Notes: generated from the sequence alone by a model not told the origin. Numbered from the stretch's first letter, positions 37,208 to 47,066 are shown. The stretch is 64,000 nucleotides of DNA from Ignatzschineria rhizosphaerae (GCF_022655595.1 NZ_CP093379.1:95001-159000), one strand, 5' to 3'. Made by a program: numbers and translations.

Positions 37208-39008
37208 TAGTGAATCATTAAGGACGAAAAATCTTAAAGAACCAAAGCCAGAAAGCGCCTTAAAGCGGGTACTTAAACCTATTAAAGGGCAATTGATTCT
37301 CGCTTCAATGCTGGCGATGCTTGGCACGATCTTAATGTTTATTCCTCTTGGCGGCATTGTCTATATCGCAGAGGCCGCGTTAGGAAAGATTAGTAGTGAG
37401 CATGTTTGGCCCGTGTTCATTGGGAGTGTTTTATCACTCTTTATCGGTTTAATTTTAAATACATTTGCTGAGTATTATATTCATGCGGCGGATAATAATT
37501 TAACGCATCATCTTCGCTTATCAACGATTAAGCGTTTATCACTTGTGCCGCTAGGATGGTTTACTAATCGGGCATCAGGGGATGTAAAAAGGGCAATGCA
37601 AGATGATGTGGGGATGCTTCATGATTTAACGGCGCACTTTTTTACAACCATTGCCCGAGCTTTTGGTGTGATTGTGATTTCAGCGATCTATCTTTTTATG
37701 ATGAATTGGAAGCTCGCGCTAGTCACCTTTATCCCCTTTATTGCTTTCTTCATGCTTTATGGTAAAGCCTTTAAAGCAGGTGGCGAGTTTATGGATGATT
37801 TCTTTGTGGGCATGTCCAAAATTGATAATGCGGTAGTAGAGTTTGTTGGCGGGATTCCGGTTGTTAAAACTTTTGGTTCAGGTGAAGTACATCGAGGGTT
37901 TCGTAATGCCGTTGATGATTTTGCCTTAGCTTTCTTAAAGCTCACAAGTGCCGTCTCAAAAGGGGTTGCCACAGCAAACTCGATTGTGAGTCCTTTAACA
38001 GTTTTAGGATTTATTCTAGCCTGCGGGATTCTCTTTATTGAATTAGGTTGGATTGTGCCATTTGATGTGGTGCCTTTTGTTCTAGTAGCTCCCGGCATTT
38101 GTGCGCCTATTTTAATGATTACTTTTATCACCCATGGTTTACGTAATGCCACAGGTTCAGCGGAGCGCTTGCATAGCTTAATGACAACGCCGTTATTAAC
38201 CCAACCTGAAACATTAGCTTCTCAACCTGAAAACTCGGAGCTCAGCTTTAATCGGGTCAGTTATGGTTACAATGCCGGCAATAAAATTTTAAATAACGTG
38301 AGCCTAACATTACCTGAAGGCAGTGTTACGGCAGTTGTTGGCGCATCTGGTGCCGGTAAATCCACCTTAGCAAGACTTGCTTTAAGATTTTTTGATCCCG
38401 ATAGTGGCAATATTACCTTAGGCGGGATTGATCTTAAAAACTATCCCTCTCACGAGCTCTATCAGCGTGTTGGCTTTGTTTTACAAGAAGTGCGATTAGT
38501 CCATGCGTCTATCAAAGAGAATATTGCCTTAGGTAAAAAAGATGCCACACAAGAAGAGATCGAAAATGCCGCAAAAGCTGCCAATATTCATGAAAGAGTT
38601 ATGACACTTCCAAGAGGATATGATTCTGTTATTGGGGAAGATGCGCAGCTTTCTGGTGGTGAAGAGCAGCGTGTGAGTATCGCAAGAGCAACGCTTCTTA
38701 ATCCGCCGATTTTAGTATTAGATGAAGCTACCGCCTCTGTTGATGCCGAGAGCGAAGCGATTATCCAAGAAGCATTATCGAGATTTGCTAAGGGGAGAAC
38801 CTTACTTGTGATAGCCCATCGTTTAGATACGATCATGAATGCCGATAATATTGTGGTGTTAGAAGAGGGCGAAATTATTGAGTCTGGCAAGCATGAAGAA
38901 TTATTAGCAAGCAGTGGTCGTTATGCAGCTTTGTGGCAATTGGGCGGCTTTCAAGATTTATCAGAATCAACCGCATCCTTAAATGATAAGGAGTCAGCAA
39001 ATGATTAA
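37194..39008 (+). CDS. ABC half-transporter (permease-ATPase fusion), YbtP/IrtA-like
   Basis: A 604-residue half-transporter: six membrane segments in an ABC type-I exporter-like fold (about 40-330), then the nucleotide-binding domain with Walker A GASGAGKST near 383, signature LSGGEEQRVSIARA near 485, Walker B ILVLDEATAS and the H-loop AHRLD. ATG 37194 is used, with GGAGGG 4 nt upstream; the open frame further back overlaps AraC and is not family-like. It overlaps the AraC stop and the next ABC gene, so the three are coupled. YbtPQ and IrtAB are exporter-fold proteins that import iron-siderophores; the Fur box supports that comparison. Confidence 0.88.
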   Translation: MSMSNSESLRTKNLKEPKPESALKRVLKPIKGQLILASMLAMLGTILMFIPLGGIVYIAEAALGKISSEHVWPVFIGSVLSLFIGLILNTFAEYYIHAADNNLTHHLRLSTIKRLSLVPLGWFTNRASGDVKRAMQDDVGMLHDLTAHFFTTIARAFGVIVISAIYLFMMNWKLALVTFIPFIAFFMLYGKAFKAGGEFMDDFFVGMSKIDNAVVEFVGGIPVVKTFGSGEVHRGFRNAVDDFALAFLKLTSAVSKGVATANSIVSPLTVLGFILACGILFIELGWIVPFDVVPFVLVAPGICAPILMITFITHGLRNATGSAERLHSLMTTPLLTQPETLASQPENSELSFNRVSYGYNAGNKILNNVSLTLPEGSVTAVVGASGAGKSTLARLALRFFDPDSGNITLGGIDLKNYPSHELYQRVGFVLQEVRLVHASIKENIALGKKDATQEEIENAAKAANIHERVMTLPRGYDSVIGEDAQLSGGEEQRVSIARATLLNPPILVLDEATASVDAESEAIIQEALSRFAKGRTLLVIAHRLDTIMNADNIVVLEEGEIIESGKHEELLASSGRYAALWQLGGFQDLSESTASLNDKESAND

Positions 39009-40749
39009 AAACTTTAAATTGCTCTTAGGAGAAGAATCTCCTTTATGGACAAAATACTTACGTAAGGTCGTGTTTTACGGCATTTTAAGTGGATTAACGA
39101 TCACCTTTTTTATTCCGGTTGTGAGTTATTTACTGCAAGGAAATATCAAAAATGCCGTATTTTGGTTTATTCCCTTATTAGTGGGGATGTTTTTATCTCT
39201 TAAGTTACGACAAATAACTGATGAAGCCGGCATTCGTATGGGGGAAGGGATTCTTCGTAATGCTCGTCATCGAATTGGGGATCATGTAGCAACGCTCCCT
39301 ATTGGTTGGTTTACGCCAGATAACAATGCACGTTTAAGTCATGTCATCTCTAAAGGAATTATGGAAGTGGCGCAATTGCCGGCACATCTTTTTACGCCGA
39401 TCATTAGTGGTTCTGTGGCGCCTTTAGTTTTAATTATCGCGCTTTTTACCTTGCATCCCATGTTAGGTTTAATCGCTTTAGTTGGTATACCGATTATTGC
39501 CGGCATATTGCTACTAGCTGCACGTTTAGGCGAGAAGGCTGATCGTGAGTTTAACGAAAGCACCGCTAAAACGAGTGAAAGAATTGTCGAGTTTGCCCAG
39601 GCACAATCTGTCCTTCGTGCTTTTAGTCGTGATGGTAGTAGTTCTCGCTTTTTAGAATCTGCCATAGATACGCAAAAGCAATCAGCAACTAAGCTTATTA
39701 TTGTGACAACGCTCTCCATTATTTTAGGGAGCTGGGTAGTGCAGACGCTTTTTGCCTTACTATTTGGTGTTGCTGTTTTATGGCTAAGTGATTTATTGCA
39801 ACTAGGCGTTTCTGTGGAAGAGACCATTGCTGTTGTGGTGGCGTTAATCTTGATTAATCGCTTTATCGACCCTTTGCAAGATGTTGCAAACTATGGTGAA
39901 GCCTTACGTAGCGCCAATGGTCATTTAAAATCTGTGGGGGAAATTTTTGCAGAAAAACCATTACCCATGCCTAAAGTCTCAGATCATCCTAAAGATGGAT
40001 CCATTGAGTTAGATAATCTCTCCTTTTCTTACGGTAAAGCAGGAGAAATGCCGGAAGTATTATCTGGTCTTAATTTAACGATTCAAGATGGCTCAATGGT
40101 GGCAATTGTAGGTTCCTCTGGATCTGGTAAAACAACCTTAATACGCTTAATTGCTCGCTTCTTTGATGTGACAAAAGGTGCTGTAAGAATTGGCGATGTG
40201 GATGTTCGGGATATGAATGAGGTAGATCTTGCGGCGCATGTTAGTCAGATCTTCCAAAGTAGCTTCCTATTTCAAGGCTCTATTGGTGACAATATCTGGA
40301 TGGGAAATCCTCACGCAACGCATGAAGCTTTTGATAAGGCGATTGAAGATGCCGGCATTACCGAGATGATCGCAAGATTGCCGAAAGGTTTAGATACTTT
40401 AGTAGGGGAAGGCGGAGCAAGGCTTTCTGGCGGGGAGCGTCAACGAATCTCGATTGCAAGAGCACTCTTAAAAGATGCCAAAATCTTATTAGTAGATGAA
40501 GCAACAGCGGCATTAGATGCCGAGAACCAAGCGATTATTGCTGAAACCTTAGCAAAACTTAGGGGAACAAGAACTCTAGTCGTGATTGCGCATCAATTAT
40601 CAACGATTCAGATGGCAGATCAAATCCTCGTGCTTGATAAAGGCAAAATTGCAGAGCAGGGAAGTCATGAAGAATTAGTGAATCAGAAAGGAATTTACGC
40701 ACAATTTTGGCAAGCAAGAGAAGCCGCAAAAGGCTGGAAAATTGCCTAA
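39001..40749 (+). CDS. ABC half-transporter (permease-ATPase fusion), YbtQ/IrtB-like
   Basis: A 582-residue partner of the preceding half-transporter, with which it likely forms a heterodimer. Six membrane segments (about 20-290) precede the ATPase with Walker A GSSGSGKTT near 375, signature LSGGERQRISIARA near 479, Walker B ILLVDEATAA and H-loop AHQLS. ATG 39001 overlaps the previous stop by 8 nt and has AAGGAG upstream. Last gene of the Fur-box operon. A siderophore outer-membrane receptor is not encoded nearby. Confidence 0.88.
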   Translation: MIKNFKLLLGEESPLWTKYLRKVVFYGILSGLTITFFIPVVSYLLQGNIKNAVFWFIPLLVGMFLSLKLRQITDEAGIRMGEGILRNARHRIGDHVATLPIGWFTPDNNARLSHVISKGIMEVAQLPAHLFTPIISGSVAPLVLIIALFTLHPMLGLIALVGIPIIAGILLLAARLGEKADREFNESTAKTSERIVEFAQAQSVLRAFSRDGSSSRFLESAIDTQKQSATKLIIVTTLSIILGSWVVQTLFALLFGVAVLWLSDLLQLGVSVEETIAVVVALILINRFIDPLQDVANYGEALRSANGHLKSVGEIFAEKPLPMPKVSDHPKDGSIELDNLSFSYGKAGEMPEVLSGLNLTIQDGSMVAIVGSSGSGKTTLIRLIARFFDVTKGAVRIGDVDVRDMNEVDLAAHVSQIFQSSFLFQGSIGDNIWMGNPHATHEAFDKAIEDAGITEMIARLPKGLDTLVGEGGARLSGGERQRISIARALLKDAKILLVDEATAALDAENQAIIAETLAKLRGTRTLVVIAHQLSTIQMADQILVLDKGKIAEQGSHEELVNQKGIYAQFWQAREAAKGWKIA

Positions 40750-40927
40750 GCATTTCTTAACGTGAAGCTAAAAGTGCGAATACATTAGTTTTAGTAACAG
40801 ATTGGTACTAGCTGAAAATGCTCATATCAGCTCTTGATAAGGGCATTAGAAGAATTTTTTTATCAAGCGTGATTTTCAGCGTATGATGAAGATGTTTGCA
40901 AGTTTCTGACATTGATAGGATATATCT

Positions 40928-41287
40928 ATGACACAATCAAAATCTCGCTTAGATCAAATCATCGCCGAAACTCACGAAAATCGCCGCAAGCGAGAGATGG
41001 GGTATCGTGAACAAGCACTGAAAATGTATCCATGGATTTGTGGACGTTGTCAGCGTGAGTTTGATCATCGTAATCTTCGGGAATTAACCGTGCATCATAA
41101 AGATCATGATCACGATAATAACCCAAGTGATGGTAGCAATTGGGAGTTATTATGCCTCTATTGCCACGATAACGAACATCAAAGATTAGAAGAAGCCTAT
41201 AACTATGGTACAAAAAATACCGATGGTAAGCCAGTTGAAGCAACTTTTAATCCCTTTGCCGATTTAGCAAAAATGATGAAGAAATGA
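40928..41287 (+). CDS. yajD: YajD-family HNH nuclease
   Basis: A 119-residue HNH endonuclease-like protein, similar in size to E. coli YajD (115). The zinc Cys pairs (CGRCQ near 38-41 and CLYCH near 77-80) frame the HNH core LTVHHKDHDHDNNP ... NWELLC...HDNEHQ. Biological role in E. coli is unclear. The stop codon overlaps an ATG of the next gene (ATGA), but the better start of that gene is 36 nt further on. Confidence 0.9.
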   Translation: MTQSKSRLDQIIAETHENRRKREMGYREQALKMYPWICGRCQREFDHRNLRELTVHHKDHDHDNNPSDGSNWELLCLYCHDNEHQRLEEAYNYGTKNTDGKPVEATFNPFADLAKMMKK

Positions 41288-41319
41288 TTCTAAGCTGTAC
41301 CAACTATAGGAGTTATATA

Positions 41320-41862
41320 GTGGACAGTAACATGACAACAAATTTCGTTGAATATCCAGAAGGACAAGCGCCGGATCTTTTATTACCCAAGCATGATAAG
41401 AGCACTCGGTTTCTAATCGGTAAAGCCGGTGAAAGGCCATTAGTTGCGCTTTCATTAACGCCATCCCCATTCGTTGGGATGATCAATAGTAATGAGATCA
41501 TCAATAGTATTATCCAAACGAGTAAAAAGCTCGGCAATGATGGCTGGATCGCCTTTCACCTCTACCCTGAAGTAGGGGAAAACTTAGAAGAGATTAAATT
41601 CGATCAAACTCTTTCAGATAAAAACGTGCGGCAGATAGAGCGTTTTATCCTTCGAAATAAGATCCATGAAGTCTGGGGAATCTGGGGCGACTTTCAATCA
41701 GAAGCCATAGAGAAAGGGAAAACCGCCATTTTAGAGATGCTTCAAAAGCATGGGGTAAAGATCTTTTATTTCGGAACCCTCACCAAAGATCAAAACCCGC
41801 GGAACCCCTTACAAAAAGAGGAGTACTGGCACATGTTTAACCCGAACAAAATGTTTTTGTAA
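41320..41862 (+). CDS. DUF1643-family protein
   Basis: A 180-residue protein matching DUF1643 in its opening (TRFLIGKAGERPLVALSLTPSP), the central SKKLGNDGWIAFHLYP and the closing HPLN-like segment (NPRNPLQKEEYW). No enzymatic role is established for the family. GTG 41320 is preferred as start since AGGAG lies 7 nt upstream; ATG 41284 (overlapping yajD) and ATG 41332 are alternatives. Probably cotranscribed with yajD; ends at a strong terminator that also marks the border of the neighbouring defence region. Confidence 0.8.
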   Translation: MDSNMTTNFVEYPEGQAPDLLLPKHDKSTRFLIGKAGERPLVALSLTPSPFVGMINSNEIINSIIQTSKKLGNDGWIAFHLYPEVGENLEEIKFDQTLSDKNVRQIERFILRNKIHEVWGIWGDFQSEAIEKGKTAILEMLQKHGVKIFYFGTLTKDQNPRNPLQKEEYWHMFNPNKMFL

Positions 41863-41870
41863 TAATGGTT

Positions 41871-41917
41871 AAAGGCCGGAAGATGAGAGGTAGTAAATCT
41901 TATTTTCCGGCCTTTAA
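41871..41917 (+). terminator. Terminator after the DUF1643 gene
   Basis: An 11 bp stem AAAGGCCGGAA / TTCCGGCCTTT encloses a 23 nt loop, starting 8 nt after the stop codon. The T-tract is short, so strength is uncertain. Confidence 0.7.
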
Positions 41918-42043
41918 TCGTTTGGGATGCTGAGAAATTACCTATTTGTATACAGTTTGCATTATTTCTTTTAATATTAAGACAGAGTTTATTTTTGATT
42001 TTTAAAATAGGTCTAATTTTTATTTTAAAATATATACTTTATG

Positions 42044-42915
42044 TGTAGGATTTTATCGCGTTGTTTACAGTATTAGGAGAAAATACTGTTATGAATATCC
42101 ATCGAAAAACAAAATTAACGCCGTTTCATCGAGAAGAGATTTGGCGATTACATCATCAAGAAAAATTTACCGTAACCTATCTAGCTGAGCGTTTTATGGT
42201 AAGCAGACCTACGATCTATAAAGTACTAAAACAAGGTAGATTGAACTTGTTTGTGCCATTAGCTAGTAAAAATGAACGTTATAGAACAATTAAGTATGGC
42301 ATTAAACGTCTTGCAAAGATTGAAAAATCTATTGAAGAGAAACTTAAAAAGAGGGCTAAACGTTATAACAAAAACTATCCTGGCGAGATGGTCCATGTGG
42401 ATACTAAACGGCTCCCTCTTTTAAAAGGAGATCTTAAAAATCGCACTAGAGAGTATTTATTTGTAGGAATTGATGATTTTTCAAGAGAACTTTATGCCGG
42501 TATTTATCCTGATAAATCACAGTTTAGTGCTGCTGAATTTCTTCGATGGGATCTGTTAGAACAGTGTCCCTATACTGTAGAATGCACCTATTCGGATAAT
42601 GGTCGTGAGTATAAAGGTACATCAGAACATGCCTTTGTCGAAATGTGTCTAACACATAAGATTAATCAAAAGTTTACAAAGCCAGCTTGCCCTCAAACGA
42701 ATGGAAAAGCAGAAAGAGTCATTCGAACACTCATGGAAATGTGGCATAATCAGGAAGAGTTTATCAGTTCAGATGATCGGAAAAAGAAGCTAAAACGATT
42801 TTTGAACTATTACAACACAGTAAAACCTCATAAGGGTATTAATGGTTTAACGCCTTATGAAGTTTTAGAAAATTATTTTAACACTGAAGTGTAAACAACC
42901 CGCCGATTTCTAACA
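42044..42915 (+). mobile_element. IS481-family insertion sequence, copy 2 (872 bp)
   Basis: Same ends and length as copies 1 and 3, with target duplication CTTTATG at 42037-42043 and 42916-42922. It lies intergenically, its right end only 27 bp before the start codon of the first defence gene and in the same orientation. The element has therefore separated that gene from its original upstream region. Confidence 0.95.
42091..42894 (+). CDS. IS481-family transposase, copy 2
   Basis: Encodes the same 267-residue DDE transposase as copy 1. By eye it differs at a silent site (AAAGGAG in place of AAAGGGG near 42426), and shares with copy 3 the GGAAGAG variant near 42754. Intact frame. Confidence 0.93.
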   Translation: MNIHRKTKLTPFHREEIWRLHHQEKFTVTYLAERFMVSRPTIYKVLKQGRLNLFVPLASKNERYRTIKYGIKRLAKIEKSIEEKLKKRAKRYNKNYPGEMVHVDTKRLPLLKGDLKNRTREYLFVGIDDFSRELYAGIYPDKSQFSAAEFLRWDLLEQCPYTVECTYSDNGREYKGTSEHAFVEMCLTHKINQKFTKPACPQTNGKAERVIRTLMEMWHNQEEFISSDDRKKKLKRFLNYYNTVKPHKGINGLTPYEVLENYFNTEV

Positions 42916-42942
42916 CTTTATGTTTTTTTGGATTTGTGATTA

Positions 42943-44577
42943 ATGAGTGAAGCTAAAGAACAAAGTAATAGTGTAATGCATGATGCTACACCTTCTTGGA
43001 ATGGATTTAATTATCAAGGGAAAGTTGGTATTTATGTTGTATTAACATTAATACTAAAGGAGTTAGAGGGATATGAATCTATCGCTGATGAGGATTTTAA
43101 AGTTTTTTTAAATTCACATTCTATTCAGTTTGAATGGATTGAGGATTTTTCTATTTTAAAAGATGAAGAATACATTTCCCACCATCAAGTTAAGCATAAA
43201 GAAGGTAATGCATTTTCAACTCACATTAAAGCTCTTGCTCAGATACGAGGTCGGACTAAGAGAGTTCTGCAAGAATCTGACTTAAAAAAATATATAGAAA
43301 TAACAGAAAATAAAACATACGAGAATATCTTAAATGAGCTACAGGGACTAGAGTGTCTAGATGAAAATAGAGCTTTGGTAGATGATTGGCACTCAAAAAT
43401 AGATGATACTTCGGAATATTATTTTTGTTTAAAAGAATTCGATGGTTTTTCATCGAGAGTATTTGCAAATTCAGTAGTCTATTTTCATACTACTGAAGAA
43501 GTTTCTGGGCCAGCTAATGAAGATATGGCAGATTATAAGGATATGCCAGAATATCTAAAAGAAGATTTTAAAGGAAAAACCACATTAAAAGAGCTTGAAA
43601 TTTTCCAGATTTATATTGGAACTGAGAATACAGATCCTTATGAGTTAGTGCAAACAGATGAAGCTTTAGAAAATAAAATTCAATCATTGATAGAGAAGTT
43701 GCTAGAAAAAATTCATGGTGCTAATTTTTCTTCTATGAGGGATGATGAAAAAAATATGTATTATTCAGCATTACAAAGCTTAGTACATGATCATGTTCTT
43801 TATCGGCATAGTTTAATTAGAAATAAAGAAAATAAAGGAAATGGTTATTTAGAAGAGCGTCCAATTATAAACTTCAAAAATTTTTGGTGTTTATTAAAGC
43901 ATAAGTGGGTTAATCAAGATAAAGAGTATTTTGAGATTTTTTGCCAAAATCGATTTTATCTTGCTTATGAAGCAAAATTAACAAGATTATGGAATATCGC
44001 TCAAAGACAAAACTCAACAATTCATTGTGAACAGTATAAAAGATTAAAAGAATATGTTGAATGCTTTTTATCATCTAAATATAAGAAGAGGTATCGGCAT
44101 TTATTTAGAGAGTTAGCTCCACATCGTTTTTTAAAAAATAAGGCAGAAAATATTTTTTACTCATGTATATCTGATGAATCATATATAGATAAAGTGTTTT
44201 TAACATTTTTATCACAAGTTTCTATTGCTCAAAATTCTGGATCAATTTTAATCTATAAAGATGATAAAAAATATTATCCTTCAACTGTAGATTTGTCAGC
44301 TGATGATGAGTGTGAAGAGCGAGAAAAGATTATAGAATTTCAAGAGAAAATGATAGAACTAAAAGAAAAAGAGCATTACACTCCGAATTCTTCTTTAATT
44401 GAAAGTGATTTTTTTGTGGTTAATACCCTAAATGAGGAGAGTGTTTCTGGACAAACATTTCAATTACGTAAAATCACTGATGTTGAAAATGACTCAAAGG
44501 GAACAATCACTGAGCATGAGATATATCTAAAACGTTATCAAGATGCTCTTGAGGAGATAAATAAGAATGATAATTAA
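42943..44577 (+). CDS. lmuA: Lamassu/ABC-3C effector with predicted Cap4-like (DUF4297) nuclease domain
   Basis: A 544-residue protein, first of a three-gene operon. The N-terminus SWNGFNYQGKVGIYVVLTLI (about 18-37) and the downstream EDFSILKDEEYISHHQVKHKEG (about 66-87) have the layout of the Cap4/DUF4297 restriction-endonuclease fold: a helix with GFxYQ, acidic residues E65/E68/D69, and the QxK motif in HQVKH. The long C-terminal half (helical, rich in Lys/Glu) would be the ABC-3C C-terminal domain that binds the other components. In Lamassu and DdmABC systems this subunit cuts DNA once the SMC-like partner senses invading DNA. No strong Shine-Dalgarno is visible. The stop overlaps the next gene by 11 nt. 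Family call is by motif and operon, not by search. Confidence 0.72.
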   Translation: MSEAKEQSNSVMHDATPSWNGFNYQGKVGIYVVLTLILKELEGYESIADEDFKVFLNSHSIQFEWIEDFSILKDEEYISHHQVKHKEGNAFSTHIKALAQIRGRTKRVLQESDLKKYIEITENKTYENILNELQGLECLDENRALVDDWHSKIDDTSEYYFCLKEFDGFSSRVFANSVVYFHTTEEVSGPANEDMADYKDMPEYLKEDFKGKTTLKELEIFQIYIGTENTDPYELVQTDEALENKIQSLIEKLLEKIHGANFSSMRDDEKNMYYSALQSLVHDHVLYRHSLIRNKENKGNGYLEERPIINFKNFWCLLKHKWVNQDKEYFEIFCQNRFYLAYEAKLTRLWNIAQRQNSTIHCEQYKRLKEYVECFLSSKYKKRYRHLFRELAPHRFLKNKAENIFYSCISDESYIDKVFLTFLSQVSIAQNSGSILIYKDDKKYYPSTVDLSADDECEEREKIIEFQEKMIELKEKEHYTPNSSLIESDFFVVNTLNEESVSGQTFQLRKITDVENDSKGTITEHEIYLKRYQDALEEINKNDN

Positions 44578-45337
44578 GGATTTTTTGATTAAGTTGCAGG
44601 CTGAGTTTGATAATAAATCTAAACCTGAGTATTTGGCTTTTTTTGTAGAGAAATTTGAATGCGAAAAAGGAAATTCTTTAGAAAATCTCTTATTCATATC
44701 TAATGATCAAAAAGACTATTTTGTGTTTATCGAGCAAAACGCGGGAACGTTAGAGCATAGTTCAATTTCTGAGTTACAAAGAAAACTACAAGTTTATACA
44801 CGGAAAAATTTTCCTGAAGGTGATTTTATATCAGATCATTATGAGCGAAATAGTACTTTAATTATTTTTGTAAGATCTGATTATGAGATTGTTTCGGATA
44901 GTACAGTAAAGATGATTATGGATATAGAAGAGGATCCTTATCTTTTTAAAAAACAAGTTGTTTTTTTAAATAAACAAGAGATTGAGTCTTTAGAAAGAGA
45001 GTTGCTAGTAGCAGATTCTATTGAAGATAAATGTAAGAAAGTTATCGAAGATATAGATGCATTTTTAAATTTTAAAAATGAATTGAAAAATAATGAAATT
45101 CAACAATCTGCTCTTTATTCCTTAGTTACAAAGCTCTATGAGAAAATTCCATTTTTAACTTTTGATGTTGTAAAAAAGGATTATCAAAATCTTAGCGAGG
45201 AAATAAATAAGATTTTAAAAGAACGTAATGTCTTGGATTTGAAAAATACTCTACTTTCTTTAGATTTTAATTTAGAAAGTTATATTGAAGGACAATTAGA
45301 AAAAGATGAAAAGGAAGATATTAATGAACAAGTATAA
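44567..45337 (+). CDS. lmuC: Lamassu/ABC-3C middle component
   Basis: A 256-residue soluble protein, mostly helical in its C-terminal half (after about 130). Position, size and overlap with both neighbours (11 nt upstream, 14 nt downstream) match the small middle component of ABC-three-component/Lamassu operons, which links the nuclease to the SMC-like ATPase. Segments such as KLYEKIPFLTFDVVKKDYQNLSEEINKIL resemble that group in layout. No catalytic motif is seen. Called mainly from context. Confidence 0.62.
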   Translation: MIIKDFLIKLQAEFDNKSKPEYLAFFVEKFECEKGNSLENLLFISNDQKDYFVFIEQNAGTLEHSSISELQRKLQVYTRKNFPEGDFISDHYERNSTLIIFVRSDYEIVSDSTVKMIMDIEEDPYLFKKQVVFLNKQEIESLERELLVADSIEDKCKKVIEDIDAFLNFKNELKNNEIQQSALYSLVTKLYEKIPFLTFDVVKKDYQNLSEEINKILKERNVLDLKNTLLSLDFNLESYIEGQLEKDEKEDINEQV

Positions 45338-46194
45338 ATTAGGGCGATTATATCTTGATAATTTTAAATCTTTCAAAGATCCAATACTTTTTGATTTTAG
45401 AGAAAAAGATCTATTACTACTTGATGGTCCAAATGGCTTTGGGAAAACTACAGTATTTGATGCTATAGAAATTTGCTTTAAAGGTAGAGTCGAAAGGTTT
45501 ACACAGTTAGACAGTAAAAATAAAAATCAACATCCTCTAAAAAATGATTCAGATAAAGAAACAGTTATTTGTTTAGAGTTTTTAGATGGAGATAATCATA
45601 AATGTAGTATTTTCATGAGCATTCCAGCTCAAACATCCGTAAATGATAGAAAAAAAGGGACTGGTGTTGAAAAGAGATTATTGAAAGAGTTTCCTGATGT
45701 ATTAGTTAGAAATAAAATTTCTTTTGGTTTAGATGATATTGCGGATTTTATAAATAATGATATCGAAGATATTACTAGTTATCTTCAGCGTGTTTTTGAT
45801 TATTCTAATTTAGAAAAGACATTTAATATTTTTAATTACATACAGCAAGAAGAAACAACTCATTTTTTAAAAACTAAAGAGCAAGATCGGCATGAAGTAA
45901 TAAGTCATCTTTTTGGAACTTCCGATCAACTGGAAGAATTAGGCAAAGTTGAAGAACAATTAGTAGCAGTTAAGGCTCTGATAGAAAATAGGACTGATGA
46001 CAAAAATAAACTCGAAGAAGAACTAGAAAAATTACAACACTTAAATACAACAGAATTAGATAAGATATCAAGCTCTAATAAAATCCCTAAAATTAAAAGT
46101 TTAGAGATTAAAGAAGAATCTTTGCAAATAATTCAAAACTATAAAAATTCTTTGAATAAAGTAAAGGAGCTTATTCCTCATTTGTTAGATTATA

Positions 46195-47066
46195 TGTAGG
46201 ATTTTATCGCGTTGTTTACAGTATTAGGAGAAAATACTGTTATGAATATCCATCGAAAAACAAAATTAACGCCGTTTCATCGAGAAGAGATTTGGCGATT
46301 ACATCATCAAGAAAAATTTACCGTAACCTATCTAGCTGAGCGTTTTATGGTAAGCAGACCTACGATCTATAAAGTACTAAAACAAGGTAGATTGAACTTG
46401 TTTGTGCCATTAGCTAGTAAAAATGAACGTTATAGAACAATTAAGTATGGCATTAAACGTCTTGCAAAGATTGAAAAATCTATTGAAGAGAAACTTAAAA
46501 AGAGGGCTAAACGTTATAACAAAAACTATCCTGGCGAGATGGTCCATGTGGATACTAAACGGCTCCCTCTTTTAAAAGGGGATCTTAAAAATCGCACTAG
46601 AGAGTATTTATTTGTAGGAATTGATGATTTTTCAAGAGAACTTTATGCCGGTATTTATCCTGATAAATCACAGTTTAGTGCTGCTGAATTTCTTCGATGG
46701 GATCTGTTAGAACAGTGTCCCTATACTGTAGAATGCACCTATTCGGATAATGGTCGTGAGTATAAAGGTACATCAGAACATGCCTTTGTCGAAATGTGTC
46801 TAACACATAAGATTAATCAAAAGTTTACAAAGCCAGCTTGCCCTCAAACGAATGGAAAAGCAGAAAGAGTCATTCGAACACTCATGGAAATGTGGCATAA
46901 TCAGGAAGAGTTTATCAGTTCAGATGATCGGAAAAAGAAGCTAAAACGATTTTTGAACTATTACAACACAGTAAAACCTCATAAGGGTATTAATGGTTTA
47001 ACGCCTTATGAAGTTTTAGAAAATTATTTTAACACTGAAGTGTAAACAACCCGCCGATTTCTAACA
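46195..47066 (+). mobile_element. IS481-family insertion sequence, copy 3 (872 bp)
   Basis: Same ends and length as the other copies; target duplication GATTATA at 46188-46194 and 47067-47073. It lies inside the SMC-like ATPase gene in the sense orientation. The clean duplication and near-identity to the other copies indicate a recent insertion. Confidence 0.96.
46242..47045 (+). CDS. IS481-family transposase, copy 3
   Basis: Same 267-residue DDE transposase with intact HVD, YSDNG and GKAER motifs. By eye it shares the AAAGGGG variant with copy 1 and the GGAAGAG variant with copy 2, so it sits between them in sequence. Confidence 0.93.
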   Translation: MNIHRKTKLTPFHREEIWRLHHQEKFTVTYLAERFMVSRPTIYKVLKQGRLNLFVPLASKNERYRTIKYGIKRLAKIEKSIEEKLKKRAKRYNKNYPGEMVHVDTKRLPLLKGDLKNRTREYLFVGIDDFSRELYAGIYPDKSQFSAAEFLRWDLLEQCPYTVECTYSDNGREYKGTSEHAFVEMCLTHKINQKFTKPACPQTNGKAERVIRTLMEMWHNQEEFISSDDRKKKLKRFLNYYNTVKPHKGINGLTPYEVLENYFNTEV

